Shown: positions 15,330-22,477 of the stretch, one piece after another
Layout: the number at the start of each line of letters is the position of its first letter
Position numbering within the stretch: position 1 is the first letter of the stretch
From: Asticcacaulis endophyticus
GTDB taxonomy: Bacteria > Pseudomonadota > Alphaproteobacteria > Caulobacterales > Caulobacteraceae
Direction: 5' to 3'
Length of the DNA stretch: 64,000 bases
Assembly: GCF_014652575.1 (NCBI RefSeq)
Contig: NZ_BMZB01000002.1
Span: forward strand, 1 to 64,000
The notes under the pieces: model-generated
Told to the model about the DNA's origin: nothing
The model's input: only the letters and a program-made list of their open reading frames with translations
Database searches by the model: none
Program-made: the position numbers and the translations under genes

Positions 15330-15372
15330 CCTCACAAGCTTATAATATGCTTAAATCATAAAGGTTGTGAGG
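15330..15372. promoter_or_regulatory. Dyad CCTCACAA/TTGTGAGG around the moron promoter
   Basis: CCTCACAA (15330-15337) and TTGTGAGG (15365-15372) are perfect arms 27 bases apart. On the minus strand one arm is the ribosome-binding site of the 14486-15325 gene and a TATTAT -10 box lies between. TTGTGAGG also occurs at 14368-14375 inside the XRE operator region. Confidence 0.55.
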
Positions 15373-15387
15373 AGACGTGTATAGGAA

Positions 15388-16410
15388 TTATATCGTCTCA
15401 AGTTTAAGCCGTGACGACAGACCGCCGCTGCCATCCATCTTGTGTTCGGCCTCTTTGACCAGCCACTTATGCGCGTCGATTTCTGATTTAAATCCGGTCA
15501 AGGTTATGGGCCGCTCCGGCGTGATGTCGGGGCGGCCTAATGCTAACGGGATAGAGGTCGTGGCCTTGGATCGGGACACGCGCTTATGTTCGGCCTCGGC
15601 GGCTTGGCGGGCGCTGGTCTCGCTGGCATAGGTTTTTTTGAGGCGCTTGGGCTTGCCATCGCCGTTGCCGCCTCCGGCCACCACGGTCTTTTTCGTGCCG
15701 GTGGCTATGTCGTGATAGCTGGCTTCCACGCCATTGTAAGTCTCGCGTTCGGCCCGCGAATATTCCGGAGAGCCTTCGGTTTGATTGCGGGCGATGGTCT
15801 CGGTCGGGATGGCCTTGCCGCCTGCGGTCTGGCCCTTGCCGATGGGCGCAAAGATCAGCTTTCCCATCTTGATCGTGGCGACCGCGTCGAACCTGCGTCC
15901 CAATTCACTGAGGCGGGCGGCATCGGAGCGCGCGCCGGTGCCCAGCGCCGGGATCGGCTTGCCTGTCAGGTCTGAATCGATATGGGGCGTCAGGCCATTG
16001 TCGGCAGCTATGGCCCCGATGATGTCGCCCACGGTGGCATTGACGAAAGACCGCTCCCGCCGGATGGCAAAGGCATCGGTAAAATCGGCCGACCGGGCGC
16101 GTATGGTAATTGTGTCGGGATTGCCGCGCCAGCTTGCCTCATCGACTTTGAACGTGCCCTTTTTTATCAGGCCTATGGGTAGGTTAGCCCCTTGTTTCCA
16201 GCCCATTTCAACAGTCAGAGTACGACCGGCGGGCGGAAGTTCGATCTGCCCGTCCTTATCATCGAGCACGATTTCAAGGTCGTCGGCCTCTTCGCCCCGC
16301 TTTTCGGTTAAGGACAGGCTCAAGAGTCGCGGGCGCATGAGGTCGGTCAGGTCGCGACCGTCGAGCGTCACACGCCATGAGGCGATAGGATGGCGCTTTT
16401 CACCGGCCAT
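15388..16410 (-). CDS. D: P2 gpD-like tail protein (late control D, baseplate hub)
   Basis: 340 aa. ASWRVTLDGRDLTDLMRPRL and IGAIAADNGLTPHID match the P2 D family, the hub protein that mimics the T4 gp27 channel at the tail tip. It is the last gene of the leftward V-to-D operon, overlapping the U gene by one base. The usual C-terminal Lys/Ser-rich end is present. Length is near P2 D (387 aa) but somewhat shorter. Confidence 0.88.
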   Translation of the reverse strand: MAGEKRHPIASWRVTLDGRDLTDLMRPRLLSLSLTEKRGEEADDLEIVLDDKDGQIELPPAGRTLTVEMGWKQGANLPIGLIKKGTFKVDEASWRGNPDTITIRARSADFTDAFAIRRERSFVNATVGDIIGAIAADNGLTPHIDSDLTGKPIPALGTGARSDAARLSELGRRFDAVATIKMGKLIFAPIGKGQTAGGKAIPTETIARNQTEGSPEYSRAERETYNGVEASYHDIATGTKKTVVAGGGNGDGKPKRLKKTYASETSARQAAEAEHKRVSRSKATTSIPLALGRPDITPERPITLTGFKSEIDAHKWLVKEAEHKMDGSGGLSSRLKLETI

Positions 16411-16832
16411 TACGCCACCCCTGCTGTCGTGGTCTCAGTCGCCGTTTGGGTGGCCGCATCTTCGGCGCGCTTAAGCTCGATGGTGAAATCGGACTTGCGG
16501 TGCATGCCATCGACAAAAAAGTTCGAGCGTTTCTCATCAAGGCTGAGGATGGCCCATTCGCCCAGGACTTCGCCGGTGCCGCTGACCATCGTATAGGCAT
16601 CGCCTGCGTCGGCCATTTCGCGGATCTGTTCAATCGCGCCGTAGCTCCCGATGACGCCGCCATAAAGCACGCCCGAAACGGTGATGGTCTCTTCGCCGGG
16701 GCCGACATATTGCAGGGCAGGGCGCGCCCCAAAGCGTTCAGTCTGGGCATGACGCCATGAGGTGCGACGCTGCAGTTCCTGATAGGGCATTGAGGCCAGT
16801 TCAAAAATGAACATGCCAAGCGTCATCATCAT
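16410..16832 (-). CDS. U: P2 gpU-like tail terminator protein
   Basis: 140 aa with the family's opening MTLGMFIFELASMPYQELQR and GPGEETITVSGVLYGG. gpU caps the tail tube and stops sheath and tube growth in P2. It lies between T and D in the P2 order. The C-terminal Thr/Ala extension is longer than needed and probably flexible. Confidence 0.9.
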   Translation of the reverse strand: MMMTLGMFIFELASMPYQELQRRTSWRHAQTERFGARPALQYVGPGEETITVSGVLYGGVIGSYGAIEQIREMADAGDAYTMVSGTGEVLGEWAILSLDEKRSNFFVDGMHRKSDFTIELKRAEDAATQTATETTTAGVA

Positions 16833-16844
16833 GTCGCGTTACTC

Positions 16845-19085
16845 CTAATCGTCACTGTCGCGAAAGGCCGACCGGTCGCGGGCCTTTTGCTTGTCCATGA
16901 GGTTGTTAAACCGGCGCTCAACCTCGGCTCCGATATCCTCTACCGATTGACCGGGGGCGGCATGGATATGGATTTCTACCGTGCCGACGCTGGGGGTGGC
17001 GCTCATGGCCATCGGCGCACTATTGGAGGTCAAGGCAGGCGATGCCCCGGCAGACGTTCCCACGGCCACCGCACCGGCGATACTGGCGGCAAGGGTCGTC
17101 ATGCGCTTCAGCGGGTTCATGCCGGTCGTATCGATCCCCTTAGCCAGACCTTCGGTGACATAGCCGCCCATTTGCATCATGACCCGCGACGGGGATTTGA
17201 TGTTCAGCTTTTCCTTGAAAGCATTTAGGCCCGACATGGCGAGCTTGCCAAAGGTCAAGACCAGATTGGGGATGCCGCCTAAAATGCCATTGATGATGCC
17301 CTGCACGATATTGAGGCCAATGGTTTTCCAATCGAGGTTTCGGAAAAAATCCATGATCGGTTGCCATTTGGAAATGATGATCCCAAGCGGCGTCCACCTG
17401 AAGAACGCCTCTTTCAGAGCATCAAAATGTTTGATGGCCAAAAACACACCGGCCCCGATCAGGGCTATGGCCGCGATCACCGCCAGAATTGGCCACAACG
17501 CCGCCCATGTCGTGATCCCCAAGGCCCCGAAGGCAAATGAGGCCGCACCAGCGGCAACGCCCAAGGCTCCTAACAGGGTGATCAAGCCACCGCCGATGGC
17601 GACGAAGGTCATCAGCGCACTGGATAAGGCCGGGTGATCCTTGGCCCAGCCGCGCCACAGATTGGCCATGCCGCGGACTTTGTTCGAGACGGCCACGACC
17701 GTAGGTAACAGGCCTGTGCCCAGTTCAATATTCAGGGCCTTGAGCGAGTTCATGGCCAGACCGGTCGCACCCTCGGTCGTAGCAATCCGATTGAGATATT
17801 CCTGAGTCATCGAACCGGCATAACGCGACCGATCCCCGACCATGTTGAAATTGGTTTGAAGCTGGTCAAGGCTGGTCAGCAGGGGCGCGATGGCGGCAAT
17901 CGACTCTGAGCCGAACAGTTCGGTCAAGGTTCCCGCCTGCGCCGCCTTGGGCAGCTTGGCGATGCGCTGCAGCACATCAAGGATGGTGCCGCGTGAATCG
18001 AGCTGCATACCCTTCGATACTGCCTCGGCATTAAGCCCTAAAGCCGCGAAGGTTTTCACCTGCGTCTTTGTGGCGGCTTGGCCCTTGGTGAGGGCCAGCA
18101 TCATGTTTTTGATGCCGGTGGCGCCGATTTCGGATTCGATGCCGATTGAGTTCAGAAGCTGGGCCATCGCCGCCATGTTGTCGGCGCTGACACCGGCGAC
18201 CTTACCCAAGGGGCCGATACGGGTGACCATATCGGTTACAGCAGCCGCATTGCCGCCATAGCTATTGGTCAGGGCATTGATCTGATCGCCCAACTGGATG
18301 ATGCCAGTTTGATTAAGGCCGAACGCCGTGCGCCATTTGGCCATGGTCGATCCAGCCTCTTCGGCGGATACGTCAAAGGCCACACCCATCTTTGCGGCCT
18401 CTTCGGTAAAGGCCAGCAGTTCTTTGCGGGCCTCATCATAGCGGCCCGCGCGCAAGGCTTCCTGCGCCACACCGGCCCGACCGGCGGCGGCGGCGATCTG
18501 GGTCAAACCCTCGGCGCTCAAGGGAATTCGGGTGCTCATATCGAGCAGATCATTATTGAGCCGGCGAATACCTTCCGGCGTAAAATCCATGACCTTTTTA
18601 ACATCGGCCATCGCCGCTTCCATCGTCATGGCTTGCTGGGTTGCCAGCACCATAGGTGCTGTAATAACCGCCCCAGCCCCCATCATGCTGGCCCCGCCGC
18701 CCATCAGCTTGCCGCCGGTATCCTTAAAGCGTGCCGCGCGCTGTGACGCCGCCGCCAGCTTCTCAAGTTTCTGTTCCTGTTCGCGGATAGCCAGATTGGC
18801 GCGGTCTGCGTTCAGCGTCAGCCTGCGTTCGGATTCAGCCAGGTCATCCATGTTGATGCCCGCCGCCTGCAGCTTGGCCGACAGGCGGGTCAGTTCCTCG
18901 ACGTTCTTGGTAGTCTTAAACTTCTCAAGGTCTTTTTGGGTTTTGGTGATGGCCTTGAGTTCGTCCTTTGCCCCTTTGAGGCTTTCCTTGGCGATCTGAG
19001 CGCGCTCGCCAATGGATTTCAGCGGCCCGGTCAGCTTATCGAGCGCGCCGAAAATGACGCTTATGCGCAGGGATCGATCAGACAT
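16845..19085 (-). CDS. T: Tail tape measure protein (P2 gpT-like)
   Basis: 746 aa from MSDRSLRISV at 19085; the ATG overlaps the end of the E' frame. It has an N-terminal coiled coil, then the phage tail tape-measure TP901 core (TRIPLSAEGLTQIAAAAGRA and GVSADNMAAMAQLL), three hydrophobic segments near residues 490-560 and a C-terminal Gly/Ala-rich tail. It sets tail length and is ejected with DNA. The gene order E-E'-T-U-D is as in P2. Confidence 0.93.
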   Translation of the reverse strand: MSDRSLRISVIFGALDKLTGPLKSIGERAQIAKESLKGAKDELKAITKTQKDLEKFKTTKNVEELTRLSAKLQAAGINMDDLAESERRLTLNADRANLAIREQEQKLEKLAAASQRAARFKDTGGKLMGGGASMMGAGAVITAPMVLATQQAMTMEAAMADVKKVMDFTPEGIRRLNNDLLDMSTRIPLSAEGLTQIAAAAGRAGVAQEALRAGRYDEARKELLAFTEEAAKMGVAFDVSAEEAGSTMAKWRTAFGLNQTGIIQLGDQINALTNSYGGNAAAVTDMVTRIGPLGKVAGVSADNMAAMAQLLNSIGIESEIGATGIKNMMLALTKGQAATKTQVKTFAALGLNAEAVSKGMQLDSRGTILDVLQRIAKLPKAAQAGTLTELFGSESIAAIAPLLTSLDQLQTNFNMVGDRSRYAGSMTQEYLNRIATTEGATGLAMNSLKALNIELGTGLLPTVVAVSNKVRGMANLWRGWAKDHPALSSALMTFVAIGGGLITLLGALGVAAGAASFAFGALGITTWAALWPILAVIAAIALIGAGVFLAIKHFDALKEAFFRWTPLGIIISKWQPIMDFFRNLDWKTIGLNIVQGIINGILGGIPNLVLTFGKLAMSGLNAFKEKLNIKSPSRVMMQMGGYVTEGLAKGIDTTGMNPLKRMTTLAASIAGAVAVGTSAGASPALTSNSAPMAMSATPSVGTVEIHIHAAPGQSVEDIGAEVERRFNNLMDKQKARDRSAFRDSDD

Positions 19086-19254
19086 TCGACTTACTTTCCG
19101 GGGCGTGGCGAACGGCGGCACGTTTGCGCCAGCTCATCAGATCGGTGATGGACATGTCATCCATCACCGAGGGGGGCCAATTGAAGACAAGGGCTATGTC
19201 GGCGTAGCTGTCTTCGATATATCGGGGGAGGCCGTTTGCATGGCCTTCGGCAGC
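19078..19254 (-). CDS. E': gpE' frame, reached from E by -1 frameshift (GpE domain)
   Basis: This frame has no start codon of its own near E. Read in the -1 frame after codon TTG of the slip site (19254-19260), it gives AAEGHANGLPRYIEDSYADI, then ALVFNWPPSVMDDM, the GpE-type motif (hydrophobic, W-P-P-S), ending at TGA 19080-19078. The joined product E+E' would be 143 aa. In P2 and lambda such E/E+E' (G/GT) pairs act as tail assembly chaperones. Confidence 0.82.
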   Translation of the reverse strand, partial: AAEGHANGLPRYIEDSYADIALVFNWPPSVMDDMSITDLMSWRKRAAVRHAPESKSNV

Positions 19255-19508
19255 AAAAAATTGCCCACCTCCACACCGATCGTCATCAGGTCGGCAAGGC
19301 TAAGGGCAGACACTTCCGCCTCAGTCACATGCGGGATCGCAATACGGGGAATGACCGTGATCAGGGCGTCGGTTTTGAGCTGGCCAAGTTCGACCAGGCT
19401 AATGCCGCGCATCTCCCCAGAGGATGGGGCGCGAAGGGTCAATTCCTTGATGGCGTTATCGCCGGTGCCAATGGGCGTATCCAGCGAGACTTTGATAAGC
19501 TTCGTCAT
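19194..19508 (-). CDS. E: Tail assembly chaperone (P2 gpE-like)
   Basis: 104 aa. IKELTLRAPSSGEMRGISL and the DUF-type 'phage tail assembly' pattern match the P2 E family. It lies between FII and T. The frame ends at TAG 19196-19194; a share of ribosomes should slip at 19254-19260 to make E+E'. Both forms are expected to coat the tape measure before tube assembly and not to remain in the virion. Confidence 0.88.
   Translation of the reverse strand: MTKLIKVSLDTPIGTGDNAIKELTLRAPSSGEMRGISLVELGQLKTDALITVIPRIAIPHVTEAEVSALSLADLMTIGVEVGNFLLPKAMQTASPDISKTATPT
19254..19260 (-). other. Programmed -1 frameshift site T TTT TTG
   Basis: The codons AAT TTT TTG of gene E contain the heptamer T-TTT-TTG, identical to the P2 E/E' slippery sequence. 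It is in phase with E (249 bases after its ATG), and the -1 frame is open to a conserved GpE domain. Confidence 0.82.
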
Positions 19509-19529
19509 AGTCGGGTGTCCTTAAGAGGG

Positions 19530-20036
19530 TTAAGCTTCGATGGCGGCGCGCAGTTCGGCGTAGCGGTCAACGCCACCCACGATCATCTTCATGCCCAGCA
19601 CATCATTCTCGATCAGGACGCGGCCATCCTCTTCGATGCGGTAATAAACAAGCTTGGTGGTGACAGTCGGCTCGCCCTTTTCACCAGCCTTGGCCGTGCC
19701 GGGTGCGATCTCACTATGCTTGCCACGCACGATGATCTCGACCTTGCGCACCTCGCCCGTATCATCGGACTGATAGCCGCCTGCAAAGCGTAGCTGAACG
19801 CCATCAAGGGAGGGGACGCCCCACTGCGCATACATGGCTGTCAGATGCCCGCCGGGCTTCCATTCCAGTTGCTGTTGTTCCATGCCCTGATCGATAGAGA
19901 CCGGGCTTTGCATGCCTGCACCGCGATAATCTTCGGTGATGGCCGTCAGGCTGGGTAGGGTGACCTCGGCAATGCGGCCAAGGAAGCTTTGGCCATCAAT
20001 GAACAGGTTAAAGTTTTTGAGTACGGCGGGCAGCAT
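19530..20036 (-). CDS. FII: Major tail tube protein (P2 gpFII-like)
   Basis: 168 aa: MLPAVLKNFNLFIDGQSFLG and GMEQQQLEWKPGGH are characteristic of the P2 FII tube family. It forms the inner tube through which DNA passes. It is immediately downstream of the sheath gene, 75 bases apart, as in P2. Confidence 0.92.
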   Translation of the reverse strand: MLPAVLKNFNLFIDGQSFLGRIAEVTLPSLTAITEDYRGAGMQSPVSIDQGMEQQQLEWKPGGHLTAMYAQWGVPSLDGVQLRFAGGYQSDDTGEVRKVEIIVRGKHSEIAPGTAKAGEKGEPTVTTKLVYYRIEEDGRVLIENDVLGMKMIVGGVDRYAELRAAIEA

Positions 20037-20111
20037 GGGGATGGCTCCGATGTGAAGGGATGGCTAAGCGGGAGGGGAAGGAGGCCAACGCACCGCGAAG
20101 GCCTTTATTGT

Positions 20112-21251
20112 TTAAGCCGCTATCTGGTCGGCCAGATTGGCATAATAGGTGTCGGTGATGCGCTGGTTTAGGGTCAGCGATTCCAGCGGGGCGCAGGGGG
20201 TGTAGTCGTAGTCGATGACCAACTTGCCGCCCGCCAATTGCGCCTGAGCGTTTTTGGCCGGGTCGTACCACATCGAGGCCCCGATCAGATAACCTTGGGC
20301 GACCAGCTTACGCAGGGCGTTGTTGCCGGTTTCAATGATATCCTTGACCAACGACGCGGTCAGGGGCTTATCGATGGCCCATGTCAGGCTATCGCGAATG
20401 ATCTGGCGCACGGCGGCACCGGATCGCACGGCAGGCTCAAAGGCAAACAACGGCTCATCCGAACAGGTGCGGTTACCCCAAAAGCGGAAACCTTCGTTGC
20501 GGATCAATGCCGTGACTTCGGCATCGTTCAAAATCTGCGTGTCGGTATTTTCACCGGAGATGTCGAAGAACACATCTTTCGACAGGCCGGTGACGCCTTG
20601 GACGGCGACATTGGATAGCGACCGGTGCCAGCCTTCGCGCTGATCGATCAGGGCGCGCAGGCCCAAGGCGCGGGCGACCGCCGAGCCCGTCCAGTCGGTG
20701 AAGTCCGGCCAGATCAGCATCATTTCACGCGAAATGAAACCCGCCCTGTAGGCGGTGGCTTCCGCAATGGTGGCACCGATAGCGCGGACATAGGCCATGG
20801 CGTCAAGCTTGGCAGCAATTGAGGCCAGCTCGGTGGCGACAACCTGCGTATCCAGACCCGGCACACCGATGATCTTAGGCTGAACACCCAATTGAGCCTT
20901 TGCGGCCAGCAGGGCTTTCAGTCCGGTTTTCTTACCGGCATTGGTCACGGTGCCGACAATGGCCGTTTCGGTCGCGGCAGGGTTAGCGCCTTCGGCCACG
21001 CGCACGATCACAAGGGTGGGGTTGCACTGTTGCGCGATAGCCAGCAGGGATTTACTAAGTGTGCCATTCACGCCCGCCTTGGCGATGGCGGCATAGATAT
21101 CGGTGAACAGTACCGGTGTGTCCGCCGGGAAGGCGGCGATATCGGCATCGGAAGAGGTGGCCACCAGACCGATGACGGCGGTCGAGGCTTCTGCACTAGG
21201 GCGGGTGCCGGTCGTGATTTCAAGGGTTTTAATGCCGTGGGGATTGGCCAT
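20112..21251 (-). CDS. FI: Tail sheath protein (P2 gpFI-like)
   Basis: 379 aa. It starts MANPHGIKTLEITTGTRPS and contains IGVPGLDTQVVATELASIA and RTCSDEPLFAFEPAVRSGA, typical of contractile-tail sheath proteins of the P2 group. It polymerises around the tube and contracts at infection. It follows W after four bases. P2 has a separate promoter before FI; here no such gap exists, so FI is read from the V promoter. Confidence 0.93.
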   Translation of the reverse strand: MANPHGIKTLEITTGTRPSAEASTAVIGLVATSSDADIAAFPADTPVLFTDIYAAIAKAGVNGTLSKSLLAIAQQCNPTLVIVRVAEGANPAATETAIVGTVTNAGKKTGLKALLAAKAQLGVQPKIIGVPGLDTQVVATELASIAAKLDAMAYVRAIGATIAEATAYRAGFISREMMLIWPDFTDWTGSAVARALGLRALIDQREGWHRSLSNVAVQGVTGLSKDVFFDISGENTDTQILNDAEVTALIRNEGFRFWGNRTCSDEPLFAFEPAVRSGAAVRQIIRDSLTWAIDKPLTASLVKDIIETGNNALRKLVAQGYLIGASMWYDPAKNAQAQLAGGKLVIDYDYTPCAPLESLTLNQRITDTYYANLADQIAA

Positions 21252-21255
21252 CGGG

Positions 21256-21606
21256 TTAAGCTCCGGTTAAGGGGATTTGCAGAGAAACGTCAGTCGGGGT
21301 CGGGACATCAATGCGCTTGGCGTCGATGGTCAGGGTCAGGCGACCGGCGGCGGTCGCGTCTGAAAGGACGATGCGGGTGATGCGCACTCGCGGCTCCCAT
21401 TTGGCGATGGCTCCGGCACTGGCCGCACAGATCAGAAGGCGGGTCTTCGGATTGCCCGGCGCATCGAGCAGGCGATAGAGCAGCGATCCGAAGGTGCGGC
21501 GCATCGGGCATGACCCCAGCGGCGTCGTTAAGATGATGCCGATGCTTTGGGCAATGTGGGCCAGCCCCTCGATGCGCTTGCCGGTTTTGCGATCCATGCC
21601 ACTCAT
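21256..21606 (-). CDS. W: Baseplate wedge protein (P2 gpW-like, gp25 family)
   Basis: 116 aa. The pattern HIAQSIGIILTTPLGSCPMR (the conserved I-L-T-P-x-G-x-x-x-R) is diagnostic of gp25/W baseplate proteins with lysozyme-like fold but no enzyme activity. Its start overlaps the end of V by four bases. It links sheath to baseplate. Confidence 0.92.
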   Translation of the reverse strand: MSGMDRKTGKRIEGLAHIAQSIGIILTTPLGSCPMRRTFGSLLYRLLDAPGNPKTRLLICAASAGAIAKWEPRVRITRIVLSDATAAGRLTLTIDAKRIDVPTPTDVSLQIPLTGA

Positions 21607-22145
21607 TCTGGATTACCGGTCTTAGCCACACCGGCAGACACGCTGCCGTGCTTGTGAGACTTGAGGCTAATGGCTCCGGCAAGGACATCATCTTCCGAGG
21701 TGATCTTGCCGGTGGCATCAATGGGGCCGGTGACCTTAACAGGGCCTTCGATCTCAACACCTTCCGGGGCGATGATCACGGCCTTGCCGGTCAAGTCGAG
21801 GGTAAGGACATTGGCTTCGTAGTTGTAGTCGAAGGTGGTGCCATTTGGCATTTTGATGTGGACGCGCGCACCGGTGACCGGTGGCGGATTGGCCGTGGTG
21901 AACAGGCCGCGCAGGATGACCGCGCTTTCGATATCGCCTTCCATACAAAGTAGGATGACGGACTCGCCCTCCGACGGCGGGCACCAGGTCGAAACGGAAC
22001 CGGCGCATTCACACCACGGCAAGGCCGGAGAGGTGATGTCTCCGACCTTAACCGTGGCGGTGCCGGTATTCAGATCGACAGTGTCAATGATCCCTTTGCG
22101 GATCACATCACCGATCAGGCCGGGGATATCGTCATTGTAGCGCAT
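21603..22145 (-). CDS. V: Baseplate spike protein (P2 gpV-like)
   Basis: 180 aa with start chosen at MRYNDDIPGL (22145). This choice matches the spacing of the other late genes to their activator palindromes, and the P2 V N-terminus begins about here; an ATG at 22160 is possible. RKGIIDTVDLNTGTATVKVG begins the OB-like domain, and the C-terminus has SHKHGSV, the HxH metal-binding tip of the membrane-piercing spike. No ribosome-binding site is visible at 22145, which suggests a leaderless message. It heads the operon V-W-FI-FII-E-T-U-D. Confidence 0.87.
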   Translation of the reverse strand: MRYNDDIPGLIGDVIRKGIIDTVDLNTGTATVKVGDITSPALPWCECAGSVSTWCPPSEGESVILLCMEGDIESAVILRGLFTTANPPPVTGARVHIKMPNGTTFDYNYEANVLTLDLTGKAVIIAPEGVEIEGPVKVTGPIDATGKITSEDDVLAGAISLKSHKHGSVSAGVAKTGNPE

Positions 22146-22158
22146 AACTCGCACGATC

Positions 22159-22192
22159 ATCGCCCCCACCGGATCACGCCAGTGGGGGCGAT
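22159..22192. repeat. Perfect inverted repeat between late activator site and gene V
   Basis: ATCGCCCCCAC (22159-22169) and GTGGGGGCGAT (22182-22192) form an 11-bp perfect stem with 12-base loop directly adjoining the palindrome at 22193. It has no T-run. It spans the promoter spacer of gene V and could end transcription from the tail-fibre operon or be a DNA-bending element. Confidence 0.6.
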
Positions 22193-22211
22193 TGTCAGGT
22201 CGCACCTGACA
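22193..22211. promoter_or_regulatory. Late activator (Ogr-type) site A
   Basis: TGTCAGGTCGCACCTGACA, perfect 8-bp arms around three bases. The TGT...ACA outer letters are as in P2 late promoters (TGT-N12-ACA; here N13). Its centre is 57 bases from the V start codon and the -10-like GATCGT lies 34 bases beyond the ACA. Confidence 0.78.
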
Positions 22212-22221
22212 AGATCAAGGT

Positions 22222-22467
22222 TTATGCAGGCTCAGAGGGCGTATCGCTTACGGGATTGGGCAGGGGGTTGGTAATCACCCCGGCTTCGATCTTGGCTTGC
22301 ACGCCGTTGGCAACCTCAGCCACGCGGGCAGTCGTGGCCTTGGCGTCATACTTGCCCTTGTCGGTAAGGCAGGCATTGACCGGGCGAATGTGGGTCACGC
22401 CGTTGTGCGAGAACTCGACTTCGACGGCTTTGGCTTCCGGATCGAAAGCGCCGATATTGGTTTTCAT
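22222..22467 (-). CDS. Small tail-fibre-linked protein (81 aa)
   Basis: The start MKTNIGAFDP at 22467 has AAGGAG at proper spacing. The sequence includes AVEVEFSHNGVTHIRPVNAC and a Pro-rich end (NPLPNPVSDTPSEPA). It follows the tail fibre gene by ten bases and may be a fibre assembly or accessory factor; no family is recognised with certainty. Confidence 0.7.
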   Translation of the reverse strand: MKTNIGAFDPEAKAVEVEFSHNGVTHIRPVNACLTDKGKYDAKATTARVAEVANGVQAKIEAGVITNPLPNPVSDTPSEPA

Positions 22468-22477
22468 GGGGGGCTCC

